Shown piece after piece: positions 1 through 13,393 of a stretch of DNA of 64,000 bases. A program made the translations under genes and the position numbers. This DNA is from Cristatella mucedo (taxonomy: Eukaryota; Bryozoa; Phylactolaemata; Cristatellidae): contig WPIO01000106.1 of NCBI GenBank assembly GCA_009760855.2, positions 1,259,001-1,323,000 of the forward strand, written 5' to 3'. Within the stretch, counting starts at the first letter, position 1, and every line of letters begins with the position of its first letter. The notes under the pieces are model-generated. The model was not told the origin of the DNA, searched no databases, and worked only from the letters and a program-made list of their open reading frames with translations.

Positions 1-519
1 CCGACATCGTATGTATCCACTGGTAAAGTCCTGGAATCACCGGTGACTGGCTGCGTTTAGTGCCTGTATGGCGTCGCTGCTAAGCAACCGACCGAGCTAC
101 TTTCAGCAGCTAGCTCTCGTACAATTCCCTAACCGGAGTGTCACCCCGGGAAACATGCCAGTGGCTTCTGCTCTGTGCCATACGACTGGCTCGTGCAGTC
201 CCCCACATCCGGTTGCTTCTTCTGGAGATAGATTGCTTTGGAAGCTTATCGCCCACGGTGCCAAACCTCTCACCAAAGGCACTGCTCCGCCGAACAAAAG
301 TTCATCACCCACCAACTGAGTATCGCCCAGCCTCTTCATCCTGGCTCTGCAAGAACTCTCTCCAGGATTCTTTTTAGATATACAGCGATCCTTTCCGGAA
401 GCCCTTTTCAAAGCAATTTGCTGAAGCCCTTTCGAGAAGCCTTTTCCAGAAGCAGACTCCCATTCCCTCCCACCGACGAAGGACCCCGAAACAAGATTGG
501 CTGTTCATCGATATCTTTT
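1..519. other. No gene seen
   Basis: I see no conserved protein, RNA gene or repeat here. Short open frames exist on both strands but resemble nothing I know and lack convincing splice or start context. Confidence 0.4.
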
Positions 520-695
520 CCGATTGTAGATATACTTCATTCGCATAGCATCGTGAGAGAACTTGCTATCTCTATTCAGGTGTTCAAATATGCCACAGGG
601 CTTGAGCCCACAACCTGGGTCATCAAATACATTCCCCTTGACCTTGATCGTTAAGGTCGAGCACCTTAACTACTGGGCCAAACCAGCGCGTATCC
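520..695 (-). mobile_element. tRNA-derived SINE (family 1), full-length copy
   Basis: Read on the minus strand, the element starts with a tRNA-like head: an A-box-like stretch (TGGCCCAGTAGTTAAGGTGC) and a B-box-like GTGGGCTCAAGCCC. It then runs into a 3' domain with the dyad CACCTGAATAGAGA...GTTCTC...GATGCTAT and an AT-rich tail. The same order occurs at 4125-4300, 11365-11515 and 32920-33065. The ends are approximate. The tRNA origin is inferred from the two promoter boxes; the 3' domain is shared with LINE 3' ends in this window. Confidence 0.75.
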
Positions 696-1339
696 GCTTT
701 TGGAAAGTCTGAATGTCCGCGCCGGAAGAACGCATCCTGAAAGCCTGTCTTGATGCTACTTGAAAAGTGACAGGTACTCTTATGTACTGCATAGAGTTGT
801 ACTCCAAAGCTGCTGCGATAATTAGAGCACCAGCGTGCATCCAGCGGCGCACGCAACGACCCTGAAAGCTTCCCCAAATCTTAGCTTTTCTGCCACTGAT
901 TCCGAAGCAGGAAAAGATGAAGCTCCGAGCATCTCTCCGCTCAGTGCTTCAACCGGTGCTGCCGCTGCTGTTCGAGTTATGCTAGCCGTGAAGCCTTGTG
1001 CAATGTAGCTTAGTCGGTTGATAACTTAAGGCTCTTCGGCCAGTTTGATGATTGTCTGATGATTGATGATGTTTGATGATTGCATCTCGGTTTCTCTGGC
1101 CCGGTCCGTGCTGGGCTTGCATGCGTCCATGTCGACCATGCTTTTGAGCTCGAGTGTGGCCAAAATTAATCCACTGATGGTACCAGGCCTTGACCTTTCG
1201 CGGGACACGCAATAATGTCACGGTTAAAGGGGCTTGTAGGAGGTGCCCGATATATTCCTTCAGCTCGGTATGAGTGCAGGGTAATCAGGGCTCTTGGCCC
1301 GCGATCACCAAGCTTTCGGGAGCATCGTCATTGGCCTTC

Positions 1340-1434
1340 GTTAACAGCTAGGAGGTGCCGGTCGTATGCCCTAGTTAACAGCTAGGAGGTGCCGGTCGTA
1401 TGCTCTAGTTAACAGCTAGGAGGTGCCGGTCGAC
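1340..1434. repeat. 34-bp tandem repeat, about 2.8 copies
   Basis: The unit starting GTTAACAGCTAGGAGGTGCC recurs at 1340, 1374 and 1408 with nearly no change, so the period is 34 bp. The last copy breaks off into GACGGCC. The near identity implies a recent duplication. Confidence 0.9.
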
Positions 1435-2030
1435 GGCCAGGTCGGCGACCAGGTCGACGAGAAAATACTCGCCTCCAAAGCAAACAAGATTGCACTGCAA
1501 TTGGAAACATTTTATTTGGCTCGGAGAGCAAGAACGAGACGCTCTCTACAAGTCTCTAGAAACTCGTTATTTAGGCAGACTTGTCACAGCAACGGCAACA
1601 CTACTAGTGGATTCGGTCACCCGTTTTTGTTCAGGTGACTTATCAGTAGCAGAGGATGCATTGCAGGTTGACGCTACGATTGCATTCGAACCAAATGTGG
1701 CATAATGAAAGGCGAACTTTCTGTGACGTAGCTAGTCCAAGGTATTATCGCTAATTAGGTTGGTAAGAAACTTTTAATACGGGCATACGCATGACTGGCG
1801 ATATATCCTAGCTAACAGCGGTCAGGTTAGTTAGTGAGTTTTTTGGACAGCTGGATCCATCAAACTTTTGTTTGCACAACTGCCTCGTGTTATTCCACTC
1901 AATGCAACCAAGCTATTGTGGCCGTAATCACGGCAGCTCTTGGTTGCAAGTGTGCATTTACTGATGCTTAGCCACCGCTACAATGGGCGTGCCCGCTCTG
2001 GATCCACCTCATATTAGTGCAGCGAGAAAT

Positions 2031-2080
2031 GAACCTAGCTCAGCGGATCCTAGCTCAGCAGATCCTAGCTCAGCAGATTC
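2031..2080. repeat. 15-bp tandem repeat, about 3 copies
   Basis: The unit CCTAGCTCAGCRGAT is repeated three times in a row, followed by unrelated sequence. Confidence 0.85.
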
Positions 2081-2384
2081 ATAGAAGCAGCATGGTTGGC
2101 TCTTTGCAGAGCAGATCTGAGTGGGAAGTTGTAGAGGAGATACGAGAGCATCATTGCTGAACGATGGGAGTACCTGCAGAGCAGATCCGATAAGAGGTGT
2201 CACCCATTTAGCTACAGTGCCCTCTCTGCAGCCCCCTCTTCGCTTGCTTCATTCGAAGAATCCGGGTCACTGCTAGCGAATGGCCGCCCACAATGATTGT
2301 TAGCCAATGGCCGGACAAAATGGTGCAGCCGGTTATCCGTATCAGATGGTGTTGGGCAGCGATAGCGAAGTCGACCAGTGATAA

Positions 2385-2485
2385 GAATGATGATGATGAA
2401 AATAATAATAATACATTTATTATGGCATCCCCACAGAACTCTGACTCTTTCTAGGCACTTCACATTTGCTGCAAAGGAAGCGTCG
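2385..2485 (-). mobile_element. LINE/SINE 3'-end hairpin copy
   Basis: On the minus strand this reads CTTTGCAGCAAATGTGAAGTGCC...GAGTTCTGTGGGGATGCC and ends in ATT repeats. It is a somewhat decayed copy of the hairpin-plus-tail module found at about 18 other places in the window. No tRNA head is attached. It ends less than 100 bp before the first readable HPRT exon. Confidence 0.75.
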
Positions 2486-2573
2486 GTGCAAGTGTGCGCC
2501 CTCCTGGAAATGGCAGCTAGGGTTCTGGCTGCCGCCATCCTGATCTCCTTTTCTTTGCTCTCTCCGTCTGCAG

Positions 2574-2680
2574 ATCGACGACGGCTGGCAAGGATACCCG
2601 CTCAGCACCTTCTGCATTCCTGAGCACTATGCTGACGACCTGGAGAGTGTCATGATCCCGAGTGGGCTGATTGCCGACAG
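2574..2680 (+). CDS. HPRT exon 2
   Basis: Acceptor CTGCAG precedes [16 protein letters not shown], and the exon ends IPSGLIAD plus two bases of an Arg codon before GTTTGC. It is 107 nt, the length of human exon 2. It covers the N-terminal segment that precedes the core fold. Confidence 0.93.
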
Positions 2681-5600
2681 GTTTGCTTCCCTCACCCCTT
2701 CCCCCTCCCCAACCTTCTCCCACAAAGCCCACTGCAGGTTCGCTGCCCAAGGCTCCACACACTTCCCGCTTCCCCCAGGCTCCTCACACTGCAGGGCCTT
2801 CTCTTGTCTGCTGGCGTGCACTTTGCTTGGCCTCATCCCAGACTCCGGGGAGCCAGAATGAATTTCCGACCCAGATTGCGTTGCTCTGCCACCCAGGGTG
2901 CAAAAGCTGGCGATGGACATAAAGCGAGTCATCGGCACCGAGCCGGTCACGTGTCTCTGCATCCTGAAGGGCGGATACAAGTTCTTCACTGACCTCTTGG
3001 ATGAGCTGAAGATGCTCAACGTTCACCCCAACCCGGTGCCGCTCACGGTCGACTTTGTGAGGTTGAAGAGCTACTGCGTGAGTGCTGCACCTTTCCCCGA
3101 CCCCTTCACATGCGGCTGCTGAGGCACAGCCATCTCTATATCAGCCGACCCTGAGGCAATGTCGTCGCCACCACAGTGGTCGCCACTCCTCGCCATTGGT
3201 AGCCATTGCTTGCTCTGCTGCTATCTGCTTGTGAATGTTGCATTGTATAGCCTACGTCACTCTAGTAGCGACAAAACATCGTGATATAATTCGCGGGCAA
3301 TGAAGGGTCTTACCGGGTGGCGAAATCTATGTTTGGCTCCGTCAGTGATGATGGGCCGGATGTTGTAAACACATGTCGCTTCTCTGCCGATCCCAGTCCT
3401 TCGGACAAACGAAATTAAAAGCAAAATAGTGCTTTTTGCTTTTGCTGATTAACCGGAAGTACAAGTGTGAGATGGGTATGCACTTCCGACACATGCTCTT
3501 CATATGCCGCATTTTTACGAGCATAAGTCGCAACTTTTACCAATTTAAAAAAAATAAACATGCGACTTATACACAGCAAGTCAGTATTTGACACCAGCAG
3601 GAAGAATTATAAGAGCCAGTATCAAACATGCTTGTGAATAGGTTCTAAATGCTTGGAAGAGCATTAAAACAGAAGCCACTGTGAAGTCGTTCAAGAAGAC
3701 GGGAATTTCAAACATGCTGGATGGAACTGAAGATGATGCAATCTATGAGGAAAGTGACCATTCAGACATTGACCATGTTGCAGAAGACTGAAGATATTAG
3801 CAGTTATACTGATGACGAGTTTCTTGCTAACTATGATAATTAAAGCAAACTTATGTTAATTCAAAATGAACTATATATTCAGTCATAATATCTTTTAATA
3901 AAAACTTCAAAAAATGTTGTGCGTAGATTTAGGGTGAAACTTATACTTGGGTGCTACTTATGATCGTAAAAATACGGTAACTGCTGAAACAACGGTTGCA
4001 TGTCATCGCGGAGGGGGCCGCTGCATCGCTTCGGTCGTAGCTATATAAGATGGCGTTGCGAGATTTTTGCCAGAGAAAATACATACAAATCTAAGCTCTG
4101 CTGCATAGGTGGCTTCTTAAAATATAAATAAATACATTTCATTTGCATAACAACCTGAGAGAACTTGGTCTCGATTCAAGCGATTTACATATACTTTACG
4201 AGGATCGAGGCTATGACCCCCAATCATTAAACGAATTCACCTCGACCTCGGTTCGAGGCGAGCGCCTTCAGCACCGGGCCACACCGGGGTGGCGTTTAGG
4301 CTTCCGGAAAATACTCTATGAACAAGCTCTTATGAGGTTCTTCGGAAAATGTCAAAACCCGGTGAAGTTTCGCTGTGTCAATACAGGGGCAGAACAACAA
4401 CTTAGCGAAGAGCCGAGCTAGTTAGCTGCACAATAGAGGACTCTACTTCAGGTGGCTGGTAATTGCTGTATGCTCGCTGCCCATTGGCTGTCACGTTGGA
4501 ATGGCAGACAGGTAGTGCCAGTTGGGCAAATCCGTTTTGCATGCAGCGGTTTAAAAAATCGAGGTTCAATTGTGTTTGTTCGCTTGCTTCAGAATGACCA
4601 ATCACTCAACACCGTCGAAGTGATTTATGCCGACGACTTTGCACAGCTCGCCGGAAAGGTGAGTTGTGTTGAGGAGCTGCCACGGAGCTACCCAGCACTG
4701 CTCGCTCGAATGCATTGCTGAAGCGTCTAGAACGTGACGTCGGGCAATGGCGTCGCCTACATTCCAGATCTCAAAGCACTGTCTCTCGGCAGAGCCACTT
4801 TAGCTGCTGCCTCGAACTCGTCACTATGTCACACTGACGCAGTTTTTAGTCTCTCGGAACCCACCACGTTTTCACCACTCACATTTTCATTCCAATTTTT
4901 TTTTAGTGGCGATTCTTGACCGTTCTTACTAACTTTGTTTCTTTGCCCATTTCTTAAAAGAGCACTCTGTCTCTTTGACTGTTTCACTCCAAATCCTTGG
5001 CTGATGGAGTTCTTTCGCTTACACCTTGCATCTCAGTTAGTGGAGCGTGCGGGTCGGTTCAGACTACCCCGTCGCCTTTACGTGTAACCTTACATAGCTA
5101 CAAGTTATTCGTTGAATCCGGACCCGTATCCCTTTCGAATTAAACACGTCACTCCACTCCCACTTAACTACTGGCGTCCAGCAGATCTTCATGTCTTGGT
5201 CCGCTCCTCAGATGGTTACCCATACGCTTTAGTTATGACCCCCCCCCCTCAAGGCAGACTCAGGACAAAAGGTGGTGCTGCTACCCCTACAGTCTTTATG
5301 AAAAGTGATTTTTTCCCCTTTGCAGCAAATGTAAAGCGCCCAAAGAGATTGAGTTCTCTAAGGGCGCTTTATCAAGTGCATTATTATTATTATTCTAATA
5401 GTCTCAGTCACTCCAGGTGGGCATAGTGGATATGCTGACGCTTCGGCCTGTGCAGTCGCTGCATACGTCAAAATGGCTGCCGAACCCACTGGAAGGCTAG
5501 CGTTCGTGCATGGCGTACCAGCAAGCTTTGGGGGGGGGGTAGCATGGCAGATTTGAAGATCGCACTTTCAGTGACGAGTCGTACTCTAGCTTTCCGTTAC

Positions 5601-7496
5601 CTTCCGCCGATGCTACCAGCTCTAGTAGCTGCAATGGCAGCTGGTGAGTGTCTCACAGGACTTCCCGTAAAGCTGCTGCACAAGCTGCTTCCTGCCGGAC
5701 GTGAATCCAAAGTTAAGAGTGCGTGTTTTACTGGTACTTTCGATCGCTGCTGCAGCTCTTCCAGAGAACTGCGCAGCTTCGCTCTGGCAAAGTAACCAGC
5801 AACGCTCCGCCGGAGTGCCTGTGTTGCGTCCACAATCAAGGTGACAGAGCCAGGTTTGGCTTTCTGAAAGGCTGCCACATTGACCGCCATTAGCACATCG
5901 TAACTACAGTTTCACCTTGGCGAGTCTTCGTGACGTGGGCTCGCTGCCGGTGAGCTGATGGCCGCTGTAATGTAAGCAGTAACGCTCTGCACTGCCCATC
6001 TGCCGAGCAACCTCTTTTGCACTGCGTCGGCCGACGACGCGCAGTCTGGATTCGATAGTTGTTGCTATTTGAAAAAATGTAGGAAAATACTCGAAATTAC
6101 GCCGTCGTGCCAGCAATGTGGCAATCCGCGAATCATACGCTTTTTCTCTGAAGTTAATCTGACTAACGTTTTCACATAAGAGTGTGCAGAACGGATAGTA
6201 GGCGAGTTCAACATGGCCGGTTCACTGCAGGCAGCCAATCTGTCGATCGATTAATTCAAGCTATCGATCATTGGTTGAACCTCTTTGTCGAAGCCGAGAT
6301 TCTAGCCGATACTGTTTTCTATAGCGTCTCGACGGTGACCCAACCGAGTGCCCCAGCAAGGTTTATCACCGCTGGATTTGCACTTCACCAATCAAATAGC
6401 TTAATCATTTTTATTTTTTCTTCATCGCCCCCTAGCAGTAGCTATTCTTTGTTCTTTTCGACAGCCAGTGTACTTGCTAAGTTCAGATCTGTTACGGTGA
6501 GTTCGCAATTAATACAAATTGGAGAGTCCGCGGATCTAAAAAAGACAGCAATTTGCTGGAAGTCACTGTATGAGTCTAATGCTGCAGCGTGAGTGCCATC
6601 TGTTGAGCACTGTACCTAATGCAGTTGAATCTGCCTGCCGCTTGGTTTGCATTCTCTGAACGATGAGCAATAAAAATGGCGATCGACCCTTGATCGTAGT
6701 CGGGTTATAGCCACTACGACTCAGCAATAATGATCATAATAATACATTTGTTATAGCGCCCTCAGAGAACCCAATCTCTTACTAGGCACTTTACATATGC
6801 TACAAAAGAAGTACGTTCGAATGGTTAGTGTTAGCGTGCTTAATGGTAGCAAGCGTCTAAAGAGAACTTAATTTCTATTCAGGTGCTATATAATAAACGA
6901 GGCTGTCGACTTGGCTGATCATTAATTTTTTATATTTTTTTAGAATGTGCTCGTAATCGAGGATATCATTGACACGGGCCAGTCTATGGCGCGACTGCTG
7001 AAAGTACTGGAGCCACATAACCTCAAGAGCCTCTATGTTGCAAGGTGAGGTCTAAGCATTTCAGCCTTCACTTGGCTCCTGTGCCGATGGTCTCCGTCCA
7101 GCACCAGCGTGCATGCTCTCAGTTTTTCCGCAATTCATTTCTTGCCGTCCAACTCCAGGCCTGCCAGGATAACGTCGTTTCTTCATTCCTGGAGCCATTT
7201 CGAGGTCGGGGTTGGCCGGGTGTTGCAGGAGTGGGAGGCCAGGCCGTCGTACGCCATTGGATGTAGGATGACCTCCCACTCCGGAAGCGCTCGATCGCAC
7301 GAGCGAGCGCAGGTAGCAAGCAGCCGTCAGCGATTCGCACGTACAACTGTGAGGCGGGTGTATTTCATTGGACGATCGAACGGCGAGCTAATAATGCCCT
7401 GACATGCATATACCGGATGCAGCTTTAATGGCTGGCGGCGTACGTAGTGGCTGCATTATCTCGTGGTCGAGTCGGCAGTTTTTAGTGGAACGAGAA

Positions 7497-7531
<35 letters not shown>

Positions 7532-10500
7532 GACAGACAGACAGACAGACAGACACAGACAAAGAGAGACAGCAAGATATAGAGACAGAGAGGCAGATAG
7601 AAAGATAGAGACACGGAGAGAGACAGAGAGCGAGAGAGACAGCGAGAGAGACAGCGAGAGAGACAGCGAGAGAGAGAGAGAGACAGAGAGAGAAGAGTTT
7701 AACACCTGCTCAGGCTTTTGGACTAGCAGATTGTGAGGAGCCGGTCAGCCGACGGTCATACGATCAGTACTGCGATCGATTGGCCAGTGTTGCCAGCCCA
7801 TTTCTGGCTACCGAAGCAGGCAGCGGCCAAAGTGGTACAGGGTGATAGAATTCACCACTGTGGTAAGCGTTATACGGGAAAGGCCGCCGTGGTATCTTCA
7901 GCCCGAAACTCTGGCGAGTCACATCCTGGGTACCTCTCTCGGCTCTCCCTGTCGCTGACCTTCAGTTGTTGTCACTTGTGACTCACGCTGGTAAAACCTC
8001 GACCTCGACCTTCGGCACCGACAGGGCAGTGTCCTTTACTAATAGTCGTCCGCAGTAACTAGCATACACAAGCAAACAAGTGTACTAAAGCGAACGTGTC
8101 GACACTCGTGGCCACCGATTAGTAAGGCCTACGGCTTGTAGCCTAATGCACTATCGTGTACCTCCGTCTGTAACTCCCTGGAGCCAGACTTGAATGGTGC
8201 TATGCAGAAGACTTTTCTATTGTGAAGTCAAAGCCAAAGTTGTTTCCGGTATAGATTTAATCTCACTAAGAAAAGAGACAGTGACAAGCATTGCTGAGTC
8301 AGGTGGGCAGTCAAGGAAGTAGGTAGCGTGGAAGTAGCAGAGTGCACTGAAGTATGCCAAGCATACACGCCTCACACAACTGATCAGAACTCAGACAAGT
8401 CCACTACAACGAATGGGAAAGCTGACCAGAAAATTGCAGGCGTTGGGGTTTAACCGTACCTGAAACAAGCTCAAGTCTTTCGGTGTGAATGAGCTGGAGG
8501 CTCGATCCTAAACAGATTTTAATTTACTTCTTGGGACCGCAAGATGACTAGCTGCTTAGGGGCGGTTGATGCGAGAGCTTCCAGGGGGGAGAAAGAAGGT
8601 CAAGGACAGGTAGGCTTCTTTGCAGCGATGTAAGCAAATGTAAAGTGCCTAGAAAGAGATTGAGTTCTCCGAGGGTGCTACATAAAATGTATTTTTTTTA
8701 TTATTATAGGCTGAGGCTATAGCGAATGAAATTATCCGTAAGCCCAGATAGTGAAGATTTTGAAATCGATTCTAGTTAAGTGGCCCTGAAGTGATGCGAT
8801 CGATATGCCAGCTACACCGTTGACGTCCACAAGTTGAAGACGATCGAGGGCACTGACCGGAAGTCGTGAACAAAGGAATCAGCACCAATCCAGACGCCCG
8901 ATCGTTTGAGCTGGCTTAGCTAAGGCCAGGCAGCTTGATTTTAGCTTTTACGTGTTGCGATAGAGATTCAACTCTGGTTGCCGGTTCGGTCCCTGTTGGA
9001 GAGGAATTACTTGCGATTGAGATTCTTTATGTGCAGCCGTGAAGCTCAGCACGCACCGAACGCTCTCCATATTTGGGTCGCCTGGTAGGCTACCGACATC
9101 CATGTCCGCTTCCAGGACGAACACTTGTGCATGCATTAAGAGACCAAGATATGCAGCTCGGCGGGGCTTATGCGGCAATTGAAGAGAAAGTGTTTGACAC
9201 GTCAATGGCCACTCATTCGGCTTATAGACACAATTAATCACTTAGGAGTTGCGAGTAGGCACTCATTTTCGGTCCCACTTTCGAGTAGGATTGGATTCTG
9301 CGTATGGAAATTAGTCCAAGAGCAAGAGAGGAGAACCTGTGCGCGTGTAGGAAAAAGTCTCAGCTCAGCTTCCTGCATGCCTCGCTCAGATTTGATTGGA
9401 GCCCGACAATTAGCCCGTTGAACGCCAATCTACGTTAATAGGAGAGATTTGCAATAGTTCTTAGCAAATTGCCGCTATTTCTTCACACCACAGTTTCGAC
9501 GTAAGTTATGTAAAAGCCGGCAGAGATTGATTACAGAAGTACAGTAAATTTTACGGTGAAAAGGCAATGGTCGAAGTCCACTGCTGGCCATCAACCGTTA
9601 AGGAATGGCTTGAACGTGGCAACAAGAAAAGTCAATTAGCGAGTTATTCGCCGATAATTATCGTCACAACTGCTGCACGCTCTGTGGTGACTTTTTGACA
9701 TTGGCTCTGGTCTTAGCTACAGACAATCCTATAATTTCTCTTAAATCCAGGAGAAAATATGGTTTCCGAAGCTTACTGTTGTTCATAAGTGCCCAGGGAG
9801 AGATTGAGTTCTCTGAGGGCGTTATGCAAATGTATTCCTATTATTATTCGTTTACCTGGCCAAGGGGAGTTCTGAAGGTGCCTTAAGGCTGATCTCATGC
9901 TTGTACATTAAGCGCGTCTTTCTTATTCATCCAGTTTTACATTTTCATGGTAAGCTAGCAGTTACTGCTTATTTTTTTTTAAGCGGCGTAAATATGCCGG
10001 TAAAAAGCAGGATGCAAATGGGGTCCACGGAACGCCTGTACTGGCTCAAGCATTCGCAGGCTAAACAATTCAGGGTGGGGGCGCGAGGCTTACCTCGATA
10101 TCCAGGATTATTTGTTGTGCAATTGACTTAGAGGAGTCTCATACTATTAAATAGTACTATGTTGTATACTCAAAAAAAATTTCTTTTGGATAATGCTTAA
10201 GGCGCATTATTTGTTCATGTAAGTGAATGCTACAGGGGGAAGGCCGACTGTGGGGAGTATTAATCTGTGGTCTTACGCTTGGCAGCGATTGGCTACCCAC
10301 AGGTAAAGCGTATCTGAATGAATGTGAGATCTCTTCTGTTCTCAACTAGCAACTTATCGATAAAGGTCCTCCCGGTTTGGCCCAGGCATAAGGTGAGCAT
10401 GAGCCTCGAACGACCTTGAACGCTCAAGCGTTCAAGGTCGTTCGAGAGTCTGCAAGCACGTGAAAAGCGTACGGACAGAGATCAAGCCCAATGGATCCCT

Positions 10501-11779
10501 AATGAAAATGACGTGTTAATAAAGATAAATAAGTTAGAAAGATAGGCAAAGGCTCTTTCAAAATTTTCTGCATTGGCTTTCATCAGAAAGCTGCAATAAC
10601 AGATGCAATCGACGTCGCACAACCGCTGCACTACTGCTGCCTGCTCTGGACTGCATTTCGGAGTCGGTTTATAATGCGCTTATGTCCCAGCAGCGCGGTT
10701 GCTATTGCTTGCTGGGCAGGATATCGGGGACCGAGACCTGGAGAACGGCGCGTTTTGGACACCCAGAAATTACACGCAGAACGTACAGCGCCGCCGCTGC
10801 CACTGCAGCGCCGCCACTTTGACGGATGTCTCATTGCAGCTTGCTGGTCAAGAGGACTCCGAAGAGCTCCGGGTACAAGCCTCACTGTGAGCTGCGCAGC
10901 GGAGCTGCGTGCGAGCGTCTGCCATGCTCCAATGCTGCCAATTGGCTCTGGCTCTGGCGAAAAGTTAAGGCCGCTCTTTTCGTTCAGGATGCCTCCACTA
11001 TCTACCGCTATCTGTCATTCTTCAAATCGCACCTTCAAATCGCAGGCTCTGCGAATCTGCTAAAATAGCACACGAGATTGCTATTTTCATGCTGTGCGTT
11101 AGGAAATAGAATTTATCAGACGTGTAGACGTGGCAGACCCAGAAGGGGGCGTGACAGACCCACGATGTGGCGGCGGGGGGGGGGGGGGGGGGGGGGGCGG
11201 GGGCGGGGCCTTTTTTGCCACCCCCTTCCTTGCAGGGGCCTTGCGAGGTGGGCCCCCTATTTCTGCGCCGCTACCGTCACCAACGCCGAAATAATATTGC
11301 AATTATGCTCGATGAGCAGCCGGCATGTTCTCGTGGAATTAATGCTCTGGCTGTCTCCAGCAAGCTGGCTTGGTCCAGCGGTTAAGGCGCTCGCCCCAGC
11401 CAAGGTCTCGCTGAGGTCGTGGGCTCGAGCCCCGAGGCACATGTGAAGCGCCTGAATAGAGATTAGGTTCTCTTGGGGCGCTATACAAATAAATTATATT
11501 TATTTTTATTTTTTATCACCAGCTCGTCTAGCCCCGCCAACACGAGAATTGTGTGGCCTAGTTTCCCTCGAATGAAAAACCGTGGCTCCGCCACTGCGTG
11601 TATCCATGTGCAGATGCGCCTTCGTGTGCATTGTGTCTACGTTTATGAAATGGTCCATTCACCGCCGAAAAGCATAGGTTTTAACCAGAACTTCCAGCTA
11701 CTTTCTTGTGTGTCGCATGGTATTAAGAACGTTCACTATGTAGAAATTGTCTAGCCTCTAAAGGATGTTAAAGAGAGCT

Positions 11780-11810
<31 letters not shown>

Positions 11811-12330
11811 GGGAGAGAGAGAGAGAGAAAGAGAGAGAGAGAAATAAAATGCAGGAGAGAGGGAAATAGTAAATGTGCTATAGACAGCACTCGTGAGCGT
11901 GGCTGAGAGTTACTAGCGGAAGAGTTAAAGGACAGCTGCAGTTTCAAACACTACGTCTAAGCTGGGCGTTTAGCATAGCTACCATGATCAAATGAACGAG
12001 CAATGCTTTAAGGAAACATTTCTTGAAACGGAATTAAGGTACCATAAGGTGTGTAGAACGAAGTTCGTGCTGTTTTGCAGGCTGACATTTCGATGTTGTT
12101 GTTTCTGCTTCCTACGTGTTTGCTACGTATTTACTGTGCCTTCAAAGCTAGCTTCATGGTAAACTGACTATCAAGGACCCTCAAGTCAGCTTGGTTACCG
12201 CCACTGCATGGCTCACGTACATAGCTGGTGCATAGCTCACGAATGAAGGGTCCTGCATTTGAGGTTTTGCTTAAAGTGTCGCCATGAAAATAGCAAAGCA
12301 CTTGAAGCTAACTGCTACATTTCGCAGTAA

Positions 12331-12387
<57 letters not shown>

Positions 12388-12419
12388 TGTAAGTTTGTAT
12401 GTGTGGGTACTTTATATAA

Positions 12420-12476
<57 letters not shown>

Positions 12477-13354
12477 ACCCACACATACAAACGTACACTT
12501 GCTCACACACACATGCACAAGCATACATATACAAGTACTCGCGAAATGGCATGTGCATGCACGCACATGAACATAATAGATGTGTGGGTGGGCTGTTGAG
12601 ATTCAAATTTTCAGGAAGTTTTTGCCAATAAATTAAATACAGGGGAATATAACTGCCTTAAATGCTTAATACGATTCCTAGCATGCGTGCAACCGTTCAC
12701 AGGCGAAGCTTTAAACCGGAATCAGGGACAAAAAACTCTCTCTTTAATATCTCTATCTTTTACTACTAACCATTCGATCATGTTTACTTTGCATCGAAGA
12801 TTGAGTTCTCTAAGGGCGCTTCATCAAGTATATTAGTATTATTTTTATTATTATTACTCCAGACTTCCCTCTCCTTTTCTACCTCCCCCTCTCTCTCTCT
12901 CTCTCTCTCTCCATTAAGTTTACCTAAAATCAACTACATAACAATGCAACAATGCGTGCCTGCTTAGACAAGTATACCACATCCAAGGTAGTCCATGCAT
13001 TTGTGACCTACCGTTCCGACCTCTACAGCTGACAACTGGCTTTTTCCGACCTTTGCAGTAAGGTGCAAACATCATTAGATATCTTGCCTTACGTGGGCGT
13101 CACCGTTTCCACATTACACGGCTTCTCGCCGACCCCTTGCTTTCATTCTTGTGCTCCAGCATACAATCAGCAATTCTCTCCAATCAAGTTAGGCATCGTA
13201 CCACCGGCTCTCCTGACTCAAGCCTCAGCCCCGAATCGACCCTTAATACGGTTCCCTTAAAACATTTGCTAGATTCTTGTAAATTGTCCTTGGTGTGCTT
13301 AAACCTGTTGACGCTGTGCAAGCTATCACTAACTATATTGATCAGCTCCCTTAA

Positions 13355-13393
<39 letters not shown>

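Larger units (their letters stand above)
700..2384. other. No gene seen; region upstream of the first readable HPRT exon
   Basis: No conserved coding sequence is visible. The first coding exon and promoter of HPRT would be expected here or further upstream, but I could not identify a start exon. CCAAT-like sequences occur near 2305. Two short tandem arrays are listed separately. Confidence 0.35.

Noticed and set aside
2320-2331. Candidate HPRT first exon: ATG followed by three codons and a GT
   Set aside because: Only four codons, a weak donor and no similarity to the known N-terminus; many such ATG...GT pairs occur by chance.
7960-8010. Possible SINE head (CCTCGACCTCGACCTTCGG)
   Set aside because: It has the dyad-like CTCGACC repeats but neither A nor B box.
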